Positions 8,896 to 18,677 of a stretch of DNA of 64,000 bases are shown here, one piece after another. This DNA comes from an uncultured bacterium (GTDB lineage: Bacteria > Bacteroidota > Bacteroidia > Bacteroidales > Bacteroidaceae): assembly GCA_905215555.1 (NCBI GenBank), contig CAJMQU010000006.1, positions 85,338 through 149,337 on the forward strand, given 5' to 3'. Position numbers and translations under genes: made by a program. How positions within the stretch are numbered: the stretch's first letter is position 1; each line of letters begins with the position of its first letter. Below the pieces are notes generated by a model, which did not search any database, was not told where the DNA came from, and saw nothing but the letters and a program-made list of their open reading frames with translations.

Positions 8896-9435
8896 TCACT
8901 CTTCTACCACCGTATATATATCGGAATAGTTACGACCGAAACCGTCGTAATCCAATCCGTAACCTACGATGAAGTCATTGGGTATCTCCATTGCTACGTA
9001 TTCAATGTTCAAATCCACTTTCAGCTTATCTGGTTTCACCAGAAGAGAGGCGATATGGATTTCTTTGGGGTTACGTGTACCCAAAGTGTCCAACAGGCGT
9101 TGCATGGTCAATCCTGTATCTACAATATCTTCCACGATTACTACTGTACGATCAGTGAGGTCTTCGGTAATGCCGATGACTTCTTTGATGGTTCCGGTAG
9201 AGGATACACCTTGATAAGAAGCAAGTTTCACGAAAGAAATTTCGCAAGGAATCGTGATAAATTTCATTAAGTCAGCAGTAAACATGAACGAGCCGTTCAA
9301 TACGCTGAGGAACAGAGGATTTTTTCCTGCCAGGTCGCGGTTGATTTCATTTGCAACGCGGGCTACTTCTTTCAGAATATCCTGTTCCTTGATAGAGACA
9401 GTGAATTTCTTGTCTTTTATTTGTATGGTGTCCAT
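8896..9435 (-). CDS. hpt: Hypoxanthine phosphoribosyltransferase
   Basis: Purine salvage: hypoxanthine (or guanine) + PRPP to IMP (or GMP). It has 179 residues. The PRPP loop VEDIVDTG is at 101-108, the flexible-loop LASYQG at about 71-76, and the purine-contact DFIVGYGLDYDG near the C-terminus. It is the first gene of the minus-strand housekeeping run and has a good Bacteroides promoter 26 bp upstream. Confidence 0.96.
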   Translation of the reverse strand: MDTIQIKDKKFTVSIKEQDILKEVARVANEINRDLAGKNPLFLSVLNGSFMFTADLMKFITIPCEISFVKLASYQGVSSTGTIKEVIGITEDLTDRTVVIVEDIVDTGLTMQRLLDTLGTRNPKEIHIASLLVKPDKLKVDLNIEYVAMEIPNDFIVGYGLDYDGFGRNYSDIYTVVEE

Positions 9436-9461
9436 AAGGAGATGTGTTTAAAATGTTGGCA

Positions 9462-9492
9462 CAAAAGTACGATTTTTCCATTCAAATGCAAA
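9462..9492 (-). promoter_or_regulatory. Promoter of hpt
   Basis: On the minus strand TTTG (9489-9492) is followed after exactly 19 nt by TACTTTTG (9462-9469). This fits the Bacteroides sigma-ABfr consensus TTTG-N19-21-TAnnTTTG. Transcription would start about 20 nt before the hpt ATG. Confidence 0.75.
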
Positions 9493-9509
9493 AGAATGTA
9501 TCGTTTCTG

Positions 9510-10136
9510 TTAGAACCGATACATGAGATGATGTAATATCATAGCGGAAAAAGAGGAGTGCATTGACGGAGCAGAAGGTGTTATGGCTAATATCTGGCAG
9601 AAGGCAGCATAGAGCAATAAATTTTTCTTCAGAAATTTCAGTGCATTAGCTATATGGTGTTCTACGGTTTTTTCCGAGAGTCCAAGCCGTTCGGCTATTT
9701 CCTTATAACTAAGGTGTTCTTCACGGCTTAGGCGGAAGACCTCCTGGCAGCGTGGTGAAAGTAGTGCAATGAGTGAATCTATATAAGAATGAAGGTCAGA
9801 AGCTATTAACTCTTCTTCAATATTGTAAGACTCTTCTATTGCTTCAACAGCAGTTAGTTGATAGAACGTTTCATTGAATGAACGGCGTGAATGGTTGAAA
9901 ATTAGATTGCGGGTCATAATAAAAAGGAATCCGTCGAAATTCTTATTTTCATCTATAAAAGTGCGGATTTCCCATAACTTGACAAATACATCATGGACGA
10001 TTTCTTCCGCATCGGCAGTAGAAACAATATAAAGGTGGGTGAAGTTATAAACTTTCGTCCAATAATGTTGGTAAAGGTGTTCAAACGCTTTTTTATCACC
10101 CTCTTTTAATTTTCTTACCGCATCCTTTTCATCCAT
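9510..10136 (-). CDS. ECF RNA polymerase sigma factor (Bacteroidetes Fec-type)
   Basis: A 208-residue sigma-70 family ECF factor. Region 2 spans about 20-85 (the 'AEEIVHDVFVKLWE' core-binding helix is visible). Region 4 spans about 130-185, with the recognition helix in 'LSYKEIAERLGLSEKTVEHHI'. A hydrophobic C-terminal tail of about 30 residues follows, as seen in many Bacteroides ECF factors. It is divergent from the GH110 gene; its likely anti-sigma partner FecR is 2.1 kb away on the other strand. By the known logic of such loci, ligand import by SusC relays through the SusC STN domain to FecR, which frees this sigma factor to transcribe the locus. Confidence 0.93.
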   Translation of the reverse strand: MDEKDAVRKLKEGDKKAFEHLYQHYWTKVYNFTHLYIVSTADAEEIVHDVFVKLWEIRTFIDENKNFDGFLFIMTRNLIFNHSRRSFNETFYQLTAVEAIEESYNIEEELIASDLHSYIDSLIALLSPRCQEVFRLSREEHLSYKEIAERLGLSEKTVEHHIANALKFLKKNLLLYAAFCQILAITPSAPSMHSSFSAMILHHLMYRF

Positions 10137-10166
10137 TGAATGATAGTTGTATCATTAATAATTCGA

Positions 10167-10174
10167 CAAAAGTA
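10167..10174 (-). promoter_or_regulatory. -7 box for the ECF sigma gene
   Basis: TACTTTTG on the minus strand, 30 bp before the sigma gene start. No TTTG sits at the usual distance upstream (the nearest is about 29 nt away), so this may be a weak or activator-dependent promoter. The 155-bp divergent gap up to 10291 holds no other clear signal. Confidence 0.45.
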
Positions 10175-10291
10175 AGAAAAAAGACTTAAAAGAACTCATT
10201 TATCAAAAAAATATGAGAGTTGAATGGGGGAGATATAAAATATATGTGTATTTATGAGTAGTAATAACCCTAATTCATCAAAACAAATGCC

Positions 10292-12169
10292 ATGAAAAAG
10301 ACATTCATTATTTTCCTCTGTCTGATTGCTTTCGGATTACAGCAGAGTAATTCACAAACAAGCAGCACGCTTATTGAGAATACGGCACAGCCGGTAAAGG
10401 TTGTTTCTGTCAACGATTTCGGTTTGCGACCTAATAGCCGCATCAATGCCGTTCCTTATGTACAGAAAGCCCTTGAAGTGTGCCGCAAACATCCGGGTTC
10501 TATCTTGAAGTTTCCTAAAGGAAGATATGATTTCTGGGCAGCGCACGCGGTAGAACGTGAATATTATGAAACGAATACCTATGATAATAATCCCAAAACG
10601 CTTGCCATCGTTCTGGATGAAATTCAAGATGTAATGATTGACGGAGATAGTTCGGAATTTATCATGCATGGACGTATGCAGCCTATAACGCTGCATCATT
10701 GTAAGAACATTACTTTACGTAATTTTTCGATTGATTGGGAGATTCCTTTGACTGCCCAAGGTACGGTATTGAAGAAAACACCAGATTATATGGAAGTGGA
10801 AATTGACACCAAGCAGTATCCTTATATAATAGAAAATAATAATCTGATGTTTGTGGGCGAAGGCTGGAAGAGCAGGTGTTGGAGTATTATGCAGTTTGAT
10901 CCTAAGACACATTTTGTATCCTATAATACCGGCGATAATATTGGTTGGAGGGCATACAAAACCGAAGAAGTACGTCCGGGGGTAGTGCGTATCTCCGACC
11001 CTAAAAATGAAATTAACCATTTGTGGCCTGTTGCAGGAACTTTGGTAGTGTTGCGCCATAGTGATAGGGATCATGCCGGACTTTTCTTGTACCATAGTGA
11101 AAATGTTGTGATGGAACATCTCAATATATATCATACATGTGGATTGGGTGTGCTGTCACAATACAGCAAGAATATTACGCTGGATGATGTGCATCTGAAG
11201 CCTAACTTCCGGAAGGGGCGTGTGTTCAGCGGACACGATGATGGTTTTCATTTTATGGGATGCAGTGGCTTGCTGAAAATCGAAAATTGCAGTTGGGCAG
11301 GATTAATGGATGATCCCATCAATATTCATGGTACTTGTTCGCGCATTATGGAGGTGCTTTCTCCTAACCGTATAAAATGCCGTTTCATGCAGGATATGAG
11401 CGCAGGAATGGAATGGGGACGTTCCGGTGAGAAAGTGGGTTTCATTGAGAATAAAACGATGCATACTGTAGGCACAGGAACCATTACTAACTTCGACGTC
11501 ATCAATAAAGCAGAGTTTATTGTGGAACTTTCCGAACCACTGTCGGCTGGTGTGGGGGCAGGCTATGCATTGGAAAACCTGACTTGTACTCCCGATGCTG
11601 AGATCCGGCACAACTATTTCGGTAGTTGCCGTGCCCGTGGTCTGTTGGTTTCTACTCCCGGAAAGGTGATTATTGAAGATAATGTATTCGATAGCAGTGG
11701 ATCGGCTATCCTCATTGCCGGAGATGCAAATGCCTGGTACGAATCTGGTGCTGTAAAGGATGTGCTTATTCGTCATAACCAATTCTTATATCCTTGTAAC
11801 TCGTCTCTTTATCAATTCTGTGAAGCGGTTATCAGTATTGACCCTGAGATTCCTGAACCGGACGTACGTTCTCCTTATCACCGCAATATACGCATAGAAG
11901 AGAATACATTTAATCTTTTTGATTATCCGATACTTTTTGCCCGTTCGGTGGACGGACTGAGTTTCACTAACAACCTTTTGGTTCGCGATACGACTTATCA
12001 GCCTTACCATTATCGTAAAGCTGGTATTACGTTGGAAGCTTGCCGTAACGTACGCATAGGTAAAAACGTGGTGAATGGTGATGTCTTGGGACACGATGTA
12101 GTGCTTGAGAAAATGAAACCTTCTGATGTGAAATTCAGTAAGGAACGCTTCTTTAAGTTGATAAAGTAA
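10292..12169 (+). CDS. GH110 exo-alpha-1,3-galactosidase-like beta-helix enzyme
   Basis: A 625-residue exported right-handed beta-helix protein. The signal peptide covers residues 1-22 (MKKTFIIFLCLIAFGLQQSNSQ). Blocks typical of GH110, the family that removes alpha-1,3-linked galactose from blood-group B and linear B structures, are present: 'NDFG' near the start, 'LRNFSIDWE', 'GHDDGFHFMGCSG' and 'DDPINIHGT' (about residues 331-340). These include Asp pairs in the likely active cleft. Length fits the family. It stands first in the plus-strand locus, directly opposite the sigma factor gene. GH110 has subfamilies with and without tolerance for fucosylated substrates; I cannot tell which this is. 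Confidence 0.8.
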   Translation: MKKTFIIFLCLIAFGLQQSNSQTSSTLIENTAQPVKVVSVNDFGLRPNSRINAVPYVQKALEVCRKHPGSILKFPKGRYDFWAAHAVEREYYETNTYDNNPKTLAIVLDEIQDVMIDGDSSEFIMHGRMQPITLHHCKNITLRNFSIDWEIPLTAQGTVLKKTPDYMEVEIDTKQYPYIIENNNLMFVGEGWKSRCWSIMQFDPKTHFVSYNTGDNIGWRAYKTEEVRPGVVRISDPKNEINHLWPVAGTLVVLRHSDRDHAGLFLYHSENVVMEHLNIYHTCGLGVLSQYSKNITLDDVHLKPNFRKGRVFSGHDDGFHFMGCSGLLKIENCSWAGLMDDPINIHGTCSRIMEVLSPNRIKCRFMQDMSAGMEWGRSGEKVGFIENKTMHTVGTGTITNFDVINKAEFIVELSEPLSAGVGAGYALENLTCTPDAEIRHNYFGSCRARGLLVSTPGKVIIEDNVFDSSGSAILIAGDANAWYESGAVKDVLIRHNQFLYPCNSSLYQFCEAVISIDPEIPEPDVRSPYHRNIRIEENTFNLFDYPILFARSVDGLSFTNNLLVRDTTYQPYHYRKAGITLEACRNVRIGKNVVNGDVLGHDVVLEKMKPSDVKFSKERFFKLIK

Positions 12170-12285
12170 ATACGCTGTTCTATTGCTATAGAAAATTATT
12201 ATTAAAAATATTCTTAGCAAGAATGGGGGTATCTCCTGTTATCATGTGTATTTATTATAGACTGGTCTAAAAACAATAGGTACAA

Positions 12286-13230
12286 ATGGGAAAAGTAGGT
12301 GTGAATGAGCAACAAAAGCTCACGGAAAAGCTCCTTAAGGATGTCGCGACCCAAGAGGAGAAACAACAACTGGCTGATACCGAAGCTGTGCAACGGCTTA
12401 TGGAACGGCAGTGGCAACAGGCAGGAGAAGATGGTCCAGGCAAAGAGGTGGAAGAACGTATTTGGAACAATGTGCTGCAAAGCTGTGGGTTATTGCAACA
12501 AAAGAATGGCAGAAGGCTGCTTGTTACGTGGTCTGCAGCTTGTGTGGCAGTTTTGATGGTCTTGAGCGGATACTGGTTACTGAATATTCGGGAACAACCA
12601 CTGGTATATGATGAAATATTCACTAGTGAACATCGTATGCTTTTATTGCCTGATAGCAGTAGAGTATGGATGCAGCCCGGAAGTTCTGTCAGATATGCCC
12701 ACAACTTTGCAAAAGAACGTAAGGTTTGGTTTAAGGGAGATGCGACATTTGAGGTGGTTCGTAATACAGTGCATCCATTTCGCGTTTACTTAAACGAAGC
12801 TTTTGTTGAAGTGAAAGGAACTGTGTTTCGGATTAATAGCTATGATGAGACCCGAAATGAGGTTACCTTGTTCAATGGACGTGTGGAACTTCATACTCCG
12901 TTGACGGGTAGAATTGTAACAATGAAGCCTAGTCAGCGTGCTATACTTGACTTGAATGATGTAGTGGAGATAAAAGATGTTAGCAACGTAGGCTGGCAAA
13001 ACGGCCGATATAAATTTAATGATACCCGCCTTGATTCGTTGATGAATATAATCAACAGTCTATATGGTGTAAAGGTTAAATTGGCAACAGATGTTCCCGG
13101 CCATTATTTATTCAATGGTAGTATACGTTATGATGAACAACCTTCGGCTGTCATCGAAAAAATATGTTATAATTTAAATTTGAAATATTGCAAAGAAGAC
13201 AATAGTATAATTATCTATAAGCCTGATTAA
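12286..13230 (+). CDS. FecR-type anti-sigma factor
   Basis: Inner-membrane anti-sigma regulator, 314 residues. A cytoplasmic N-terminal part (1-77) would hold the sigma factor. One membrane helix (about 78-100, TWSAACVAVLMVLSGYWLL) follows, then a periplasmic FecR domain (about 115-215, 'LPDSSRVWMQPGSSVRYAHNF' and 'FRVYLNEAFVEVKGTVFRI') and a C-terminal DUF4974-like domain (about 240-312). Partner genes are the ECF sigma factor at 9510-10136 and the STN-containing SusC just downstream (45 bp). The usual Bacteroides order is sigma immediately followed by FecR; here GH110 separates them. Confidence 0.93.
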   Translation: MGKVGVNEQQKLTEKLLKDVATQEEKQQLADTEAVQRLMERQWQQAGEDGPGKEVEERIWNNVLQSCGLLQQKNGRRLLVTWSAACVAVLMVLSGYWLLNIREQPLVYDEIFTSEHRMLLLPDSSRVWMQPGSSVRYAHNFAKERKVWFKGDATFEVVRNTVHPFRVYLNEAFVEVKGTVFRINSYDETRNEVTLFNGRVELHTPLTGRIVTMKPSQRAILDLNDVVEIKDVSNVGWQNGRYKFNDTRLDSLMNIINSLYGVKVKLATDVPGHYLFNGSIRYDEQPSAVIEKICYNLNLKYCKEDNSIIIYKPD

Positions 13231-13275
13231 AAGATAAATAAATTAACCAGAAGTCTAATTTAAAAAAAGAAAAAC

Positions 13276-16200
13276 ATGAGAAAATGGTTTCAGAACTTCA
13301 GGGAGAGCCTACAGAAAAGTCTCTTCTTGTTATTGCTTCTTGTACCTGTTACTGTGCTTGCTGCGGGCGGACAAATAACCGTTAAAGGTAATTCGTTGAC
13401 CCTTAAACAAGCTATTGAACAGATTGAAAAAAACAGTGATTACACTTTCTTTTACAAGACAGAAGATTTTAAAAATGTCCCTCCTCGCAATATGGATTAT
13501 GTGGGAAGCATTGAAGAAGTCTTGAACGAAGTATTTAAGGGGAGTAATGTTAAGTATACCATTACCGGTAATGATATTGCCCTGCGTGTGCAACGCGCTC
13601 CAACTGTACAACAGGAAAGTAGGAAGAAACGCACAGTAACTGGTACGGTTATGGATGCTAACACAAAAGAAACACTGATTGGTGCCAACGTTAAAGTGAA
13701 AGGCAGTGATACAGGTACGATTACCGATGTGGATGGTAATTTCAGTATTGAAGTTACCAGTGGCAAAGAAGTATTGGTTGTATCATACATTGGCTATAAG
13801 ACGGTAGAGAGAGTAGTTGAGGATATGGGGGTCATTCACTTTGAGTTGCCTTCTGATTCCGAACTGCTGAATGAAGTTGTGGTGGTAGGTTTTGGTACGC
13901 AGAAGAAAGTATCTGTCGTAGGTTCTATCACTAACATCAAAGCTTCCTCCTTGAAAACTCCTTCTTCTTCGCTGAACAGTACATTCGGCGGGCGTTTGGC
14001 TGGTGTTATCTCTACGACCTCCAGTGGTGAGCCTGGAAAGAATACCAGCGATTTTTATATTCGTGGTATCGGAACTTTTGGTGGACGAGCTACTCCGCTC
14101 ATAATGCTGGACGGCGTGGAAATTTCGTCTAATGACCTAAATTATATTCCGGCGGAGAGCATTGAAAGTTTCTCCATTTTGAAAGATGCGTCTGCGACTG
14201 CTATTTATGGCGCACGTGGTGCGAACGGTGTAATGTTGGTAACAACTAAGGTAGGTACGGAAAATGAAAAGACACGTATAAATGTCAGCGTGGAGAATTC
14301 TTTCAATTTACCAATGAGTTTTCCTGAATTTGCAGATGGGGTAACCTACATGGAAATGTATAATGAGGCTACATATACCCGTACAGGTAACTATGTCGGT
14401 TTACCTTATACACAAGAACAAATTAATAATACCCGAGTTGGCTTGAACCCTTATGTTTATCCTAATGTGGACTGGAAGGCTCTTATGTTTAAAGATATGT
14501 CTTTGAGCCAGCGTGCCAATGTCAATATTCAGGGAGGTGGTTCTAAAGCGAACTATTACCTAAGTTTGCAGGTGAACCATGATACGGGTGTGCTGAATAC
14601 TAAAAAGACTTATTCGTTTGACAATAACGTAAATGTTTGGGGATATACTTTCCAAAGCAATGTAGACTATAAAATAACCCCGACTACCAAAGTTGGTCTG
14701 CGTATGAATGCGCAAATGCGCACCGGTACCGGTCCTCATACTTCTACTTCTGATCTGTTTAAGGAAATGCTGAACGCTAACCCTGTAACTTTTCCCGCTT
14801 TTTATCCCAGTGGTGTGGATGCTGCAGGGGAAGATCACATGCTGTTTGGTAATCGTTTTCGTGTAGGTGAACTTACCTATACTAATCCCTATGCCGATAT
14901 GTTGACTACTTATGGAGAGAATCTTGAAAGTACTATCCTGGCTACTGTGGATTTTGAACAAAAACTGGATTTCATTACTAAAGGTTTGAAACTGAAAGGA
15001 CTCGTCAGCTTTAAGAACTGGTCGAAATCTTACTTTAACCGTACCATACAACCCTATTACTATACTGCTGCCAACTCTAGCTACAGCCCGTATGATCCGG
15101 TTGCTGCTAACTATACATTGGAACGTGTGGGGACAAGCGGTACAGATTATATCGTACAATCTGCTCCGGAAAAAAATGGTGACCGGACTTTCCAGTTCCA
15201 GGCTTCATTAGAATGGGCGCGTAACTTCGGCGGCGTACATGACCTTTCAGCTATGTTGCTCTATTTGCAACGTGAATATCGTATTGATGCGCTTCCTACA
15301 CGTAATCAGGGGATTTCCGGTCGTGTGACTTATGCTTATGATCAACGATATTTGTTTGAGGCCAACTTTGGTTATAATGGTACTGAACGTCTTGCTGCCG
15401 GACACCGTTTCGAGATTTTTCCTTCTTTCGCTGCGGGCTGGGTCATTAGCAATGAAAAATTCTTTGAACCCCTGTCGCAGGTTGTTACTAACTTAAAAGT
15501 ACGTGGCTCATGGGGATTGGTTGGTAATGATGAAACCGGTCTGGAAGACATCCGTACTGGAGTAAAAGGGCCTCACTTCATTTATCTAGACGATGTATCC
15601 ATTAATAATTCAAATACCGGTTTTACTACCGGTGTGGATATGAATACCACTTATTATGGTCCTCTGATTAACCAATATGGAACAAGAGATGCGACTTGGG
15701 AACGCTCTTCCAAAGCTAATATCGGTCTTGATTTGGAATTGTTCAGCAAGCTCTCTCTTACTTTTGATATTTTTCAGGATAAGCGTAGTAACATTTTGCT
15801 TCGCCGTGAACGTTTCCCGGAATACATGGGATATAATTCGGGAAAACCTTGGGCATCTGTTGGTAAAGTACAGAATAAAGGTTTGGAATTGTCTGTAAAC
15901 TATACAGAAGATCTGACAAAGGACATTTCTATAGATTTGCGCGGTACTTTTACTTTCAATAAGGCCAAAATGATTTATTCCGATGAACCTACCTATGAAT
16001 TGGAATATCGCCGTAAAGACGGTAAGGCACTTAATGGAACATGGGGATACGTAGCCGAACGTTTTTTTGTAGACCAAGCTGATATTGACAATAGTCCGAC
16101 ACAGCGATTTGGCAACTCACCGATGCCTGGTGACCTCAAATATAAAGATTTGAATGGCGATGGCATGATTGATGAATCGGATATGTGTGAGATTTCACCT

Positions 16201-16653
16201 TATGGAGGCACTCCAGGCATTATGTACGGTTTTGGTACCACGATACGTTACAAGAAGTTTGATATTGGCGTATTCTTCCAAGGGGCTGCACAACGTACCA
16301 TCATGATTAGTGGAATTCATCCGTTTGGTAATATGAAAAAGAACGTATTGCAATTTATTGCTGATGATTATTGGACAGAAGAAAACCCGAATCCCAATGC
16401 AGCCTATCCTCGTCTGGACTATCGTGAAGAAGCTAATAATAATAGAAATGCCAGCACATATTGGATGAGAAATGGTTCCTATCTGCGTTTCAAAAATGCA
16501 GAAATCGGCTATAATTTTAAGTTTGGCCGTGTGTTCCTGACCGGAGAAAATCTGTTGACCTTCAGTCCGTTCAAGTTGTGGGATCCTGAGTTGGCATGGT
16601 ACTCTTATCCATTGTCACGTACGTTCAATATCGGTATCAAACTGAACTTCTAA
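13276..16653 (+). CDS. SusC-like TonB-dependent glycan receptor with STN domain
   Basis: Outer-membrane importer of 1125 residues. In order: signal peptide (1-30), STN (secretin/TonB N-terminal) domain (about 32-85) that contacts FecR, a carboxypeptidase-regulatory-like domain (about 120-205), a 'NEVVVVGFGTQKK' TonB-box/plug start, the plug (about 215-325 with ILKDASATAIYGARGANGV), and a long beta-barrel ending in an aromatic terminal strand (...FNIGIKLNF). The STN domain marks it as a signalling transporter regulated through the ECF/FecR pair. It forms the pore with the SusD partner 38 bp downstream. Confidence 0.96.
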   Translation: MRKWFQNFRESLQKSLFLLLLLVPVTVLAAGGQITVKGNSLTLKQAIEQIEKNSDYTFFYKTEDFKNVPPRNMDYVGSIEEVLNEVFKGSNVKYTITGNDIALRVQRAPTVQQESRKKRTVTGTVMDANTKETLIGANVKVKGSDTGTITDVDGNFSIEVTSGKEVLVVSYIGYKTVERVVEDMGVIHFELPSDSELLNEVVVVGFGTQKKVSVVGSITNIKASSLKTPSSSLNSTFGGRLAGVISTTSSGEPGKNTSDFYIRGIGTFGGRATPLIMLDGVEISSNDLNYIPAESIESFSILKDASATAIYGARGANGVMLVTTKVGTENEKTRINVSVENSFNLPMSFPEFADGVTYMEMYNEATYTRTGNYVGLPYTQEQINNTRVGLNPYVYPNVDWKALMFKDMSLSQRANVNIQGGGSKANYYLSLQVNHDTGVLNTKKTYSFDNNVNVWGYTFQSNVDYKITPTTKVGLRMNAQMRTGTGPHTSTSDLFKEMLNANPVTFPAFYPSGVDAAGEDHMLFGNRFRVGELTYTNPYADMLTTYGENLESTILATVDFEQKLDFITKGLKLKGLVSFKNWSKSYFNRTIQPYYYTAANSSYSPYDPVAANYTLERVGTSGTDYIVQSAPEKNGDRTFQFQASLEWARNFGGVHDLSAMLLYLQREYRIDALPTRNQGISGRVTYAYDQRYLFEANFGYNGTERLAAGHRFEIFPSFAAGWVISNEKFFEPLSQVVTNLKVRGSWGLVGNDETGLEDIRTGVKGPHFIYLDDVSINNSNTGFTTGVDMNTTYYGPLINQYGTRDATWERSSKANIGLDLELFSKLSLTFDIFQDKRSNILLRRERFPEYMGYNSGKPWASVGKVQNKGLELSVNYTEDLTKDISIDLRGTFTFNKAKMIYSDEPTYELEYRRKDGKALNGTWGYVAERFFVDQADIDNSPTQRFGNSPMPGDLKYKDLNGDGMIDESDMCEISPYGGTPGIMYGFGTTIRYKKFDIGVFFQGAAQRTIMISGIHPFGNMKKNVLQFIADDYWTEENPNPNAAYPRLDYREEANNNRNASTYWMRNGSYLRFKNAEIGYNFKFGRVFLTGENLLTFSPFKLWDPELAWYSYPLSRTFNIGIKLNF

Positions 16654-16691
16654 AATGAAAGCATTAGTATAATATATAAAATAGTAAGACA

Positions 16692-18647
16692 ATGAAAAAA
16701 AATATATTCAATAAGTTCGTTATCTGTGTGCTCATCATAACCGGCAGCTTGGTATCTTGTGATTATCTAGATGTTGTGCCTATGGAGCAACCTGATATTG
16801 ATGATGCAACCAGAAAGCCTGAACTGACTCTTGGTTACTTATATTCTTGTTACCACGGTTTGTATAACTGGAATCCGGTAGATTATTATAATGAAGATGT
16901 TGCTTCTACCGATGAGTATGTACTACCGCCTAACTGGAATGGTAATGCTTATAATATTCAAACCAACCAGCGTTCGTCCGCTACAGGTGGTGACTGGACG
17001 TGGCGTTACTGTGGTTATGATCCGATCCGTACCTGTTTTCTCTTTTTGGAGGCATTGCAGAATGCACCCGGATTAACGGATGAACAAAGAACTACATGGG
17101 GAGCTGAAGCAAAGTTCCTGGTGGCTTACTACCATTTCATGGTACTACGCAAGTATGGGCCATGTCCCATTATGGACCATGCTTATGAACCAGGTACTTT
17201 GCCCAGCGAAATGCCGGGGCGTTCACACTTTGATGTGGTTACAAATTACATTGTAAGCCTTATAGACGAAGCTATGCCCAATTTGCCGGATAGATGGATG
17301 GAAGGTGATTGGGGACGTGCAGACAAAGTGGTTGCTAAAGCAGTGAAAGCTCGTGTATTGCTGACTGCTGCTTCTCCTCAATGGAATGGCAATACTTTAT
17401 ATGAATCTGGAAAACTGAAATGGGAAAATACAAAATGGGAAACAGAAGGTTATGGAAAACAACTGGTTAGTCCGGAGTATTCTGAACAAAAATGGATTGA
17501 TGCTCGTGCTGCTTGTGAAGAAGCATTGAACTTTGCTCTTACTCAAGGCCTGTCTCTCTATCAAAATAGTGATTTCGATGAATTGAAGGATCTTCCGGAG
17601 AATTTCACTGACGATCAACGGGATTTCATGAAGTATGTACTTCGTATGCGTTATGCTTTGTTGTCACGTGCCAACTCTACTGGCAAATGCCAGGAAGTGG
17701 TATGGGGAATTGCTCCTCAAGGTAGTATTTTAATGGGTAGTTTACCTCGCAGAATGTTTAAGATGACAGATGGTAACTGGAAAGATGGATGGTCCGGTGT
17801 GTCACCTACATTGAATGCTATACAGATGTTTTATACCAAGAATGGAAAATTGCCTTCCGAAGATACCGAATTTTATCCTCAGAGTGAATGGTATAATCTG
17901 GCCGGAAGTACTATTCTTGAAAAAGAGCCCTCTTATGCAGCTGCAATTGATGCGGATGAAGTTATCAAATTGAATACGATGCGTGAACCACGTTTCTATG
18001 CCTGGTTAGCTTTTAATGGTGGTGAGATGGGAACGAAATTGGTAGGTGGTAAGCCACTTACTCTTTACATGAGAGATGCCGAGTTGCAGGGATGGCGCAA
18101 CGAACGCGACTACTGTTATACAGGCTATCTCTGCCAGAAATGGATACATCCGGCATTATCATTTACCATAAGTAACGGAAGTGATAATTCAGGAACATAT
18201 TCATCGCCTCGTCCGCTGATCCGTGTGGCCGAATTGTATTTGAATCTTGCGGAATGTGAAGCTGCTTTGAAGCATACGGACGCCTGCCTGAAGGCTATCA
18301 ATCCTGTACGCCTTCGCGCCGGTATCCCTGCTTTGAAAGAATCGGATATCACTGCCGGTAAAAGTGCAACGGATTGGGTACGTAATGAGCGTTTTATCGA
18401 GTTTTATGGAGAAGGAATCCGTTTCTACGATGTGCGTCGCTGGATGGAAGGAAAGAAATATTTCAATGGTCCGTATTTAGGTTTAAATATGGCCGAAGTA
18501 CAGGATCCGACCTTGGAACAGTTCAATAAGCCGGTAGTCATTTCCCAATATGAAGAAGTGGAGTGGGATGATCGCTTATATCTGATGCCTCTGTACTTCA
18601 ATGAAGTGGATAAGAGTGATAGTATGATTCAAGCACCGGGCTATTAA
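16692..18647 (+). CDS. SusD-like surface glycan-binding lipoprotein
   Basis: A 651-residue lipoprotein with lipid-attachment Cys23 (SLVSC followed by DYLD). It is the extracellular lid of the SusC pore and binds the imported oligosaccharide. Family marks are the N-terminal 'DYLDVVPMEQPD' and TPR-like helices ('WGAEAKFLVAYYHFMVLRKYGP' region). The C-terminal RagB/SusD block is also clear ('RPLIRVAELYLNLAECEA' and 'RNERFIEFYGEGIRFYDVRRW'). Paired with SusC; the ligand is inferred from neighbouring enzymes to be a mucin-type O-glycan. Confidence 0.96.
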   Translation: MKKNIFNKFVICVLIITGSLVSCDYLDVVPMEQPDIDDATRKPELTLGYLYSCYHGLYNWNPVDYYNEDVASTDEYVLPPNWNGNAYNIQTNQRSSATGGDWTWRYCGYDPIRTCFLFLEALQNAPGLTDEQRTTWGAEAKFLVAYYHFMVLRKYGPCPIMDHAYEPGTLPSEMPGRSHFDVVTNYIVSLIDEAMPNLPDRWMEGDWGRADKVVAKAVKARVLLTAASPQWNGNTLYESGKLKWENTKWETEGYGKQLVSPEYSEQKWIDARAACEEALNFALTQGLSLYQNSDFDELKDLPENFTDDQRDFMKYVLRMRYALLSRANSTGKCQEVVWGIAPQGSILMGSLPRRMFKMTDGNWKDGWSGVSPTLNAIQMFYTKNGKLPSEDTEFYPQSEWYNLAGSTILEKEPSYAAAIDADEVIKLNTMREPRFYAWLAFNGGEMGTKLVGGKPLTLYMRDAELQGWRNERDYCYTGYLCQKWIHPALSFTISNGSDNSGTYSSPRPLIRVAELYLNLAECEAALKHTDACLKAINPVRLRAGIPALKESDITAGKSATDWVRNERFIEFYGEGIRFYDVRRWMEGKKYFNGPYLGLNMAEVQDPTLEQFNKPVVISQYEEVEWDDRLYLMPLYFNEVDKSDSMIQAPGY

Positions 18648-18677
18648 TTATGAAATAATTTAAATCAGAAAAGTATT

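Noticed and set aside
12286..12611. Overlapping plus-strand frames inside the FecR start
   Set aside because: Shadow frames with no domain content; FecR is clear in its own frame.
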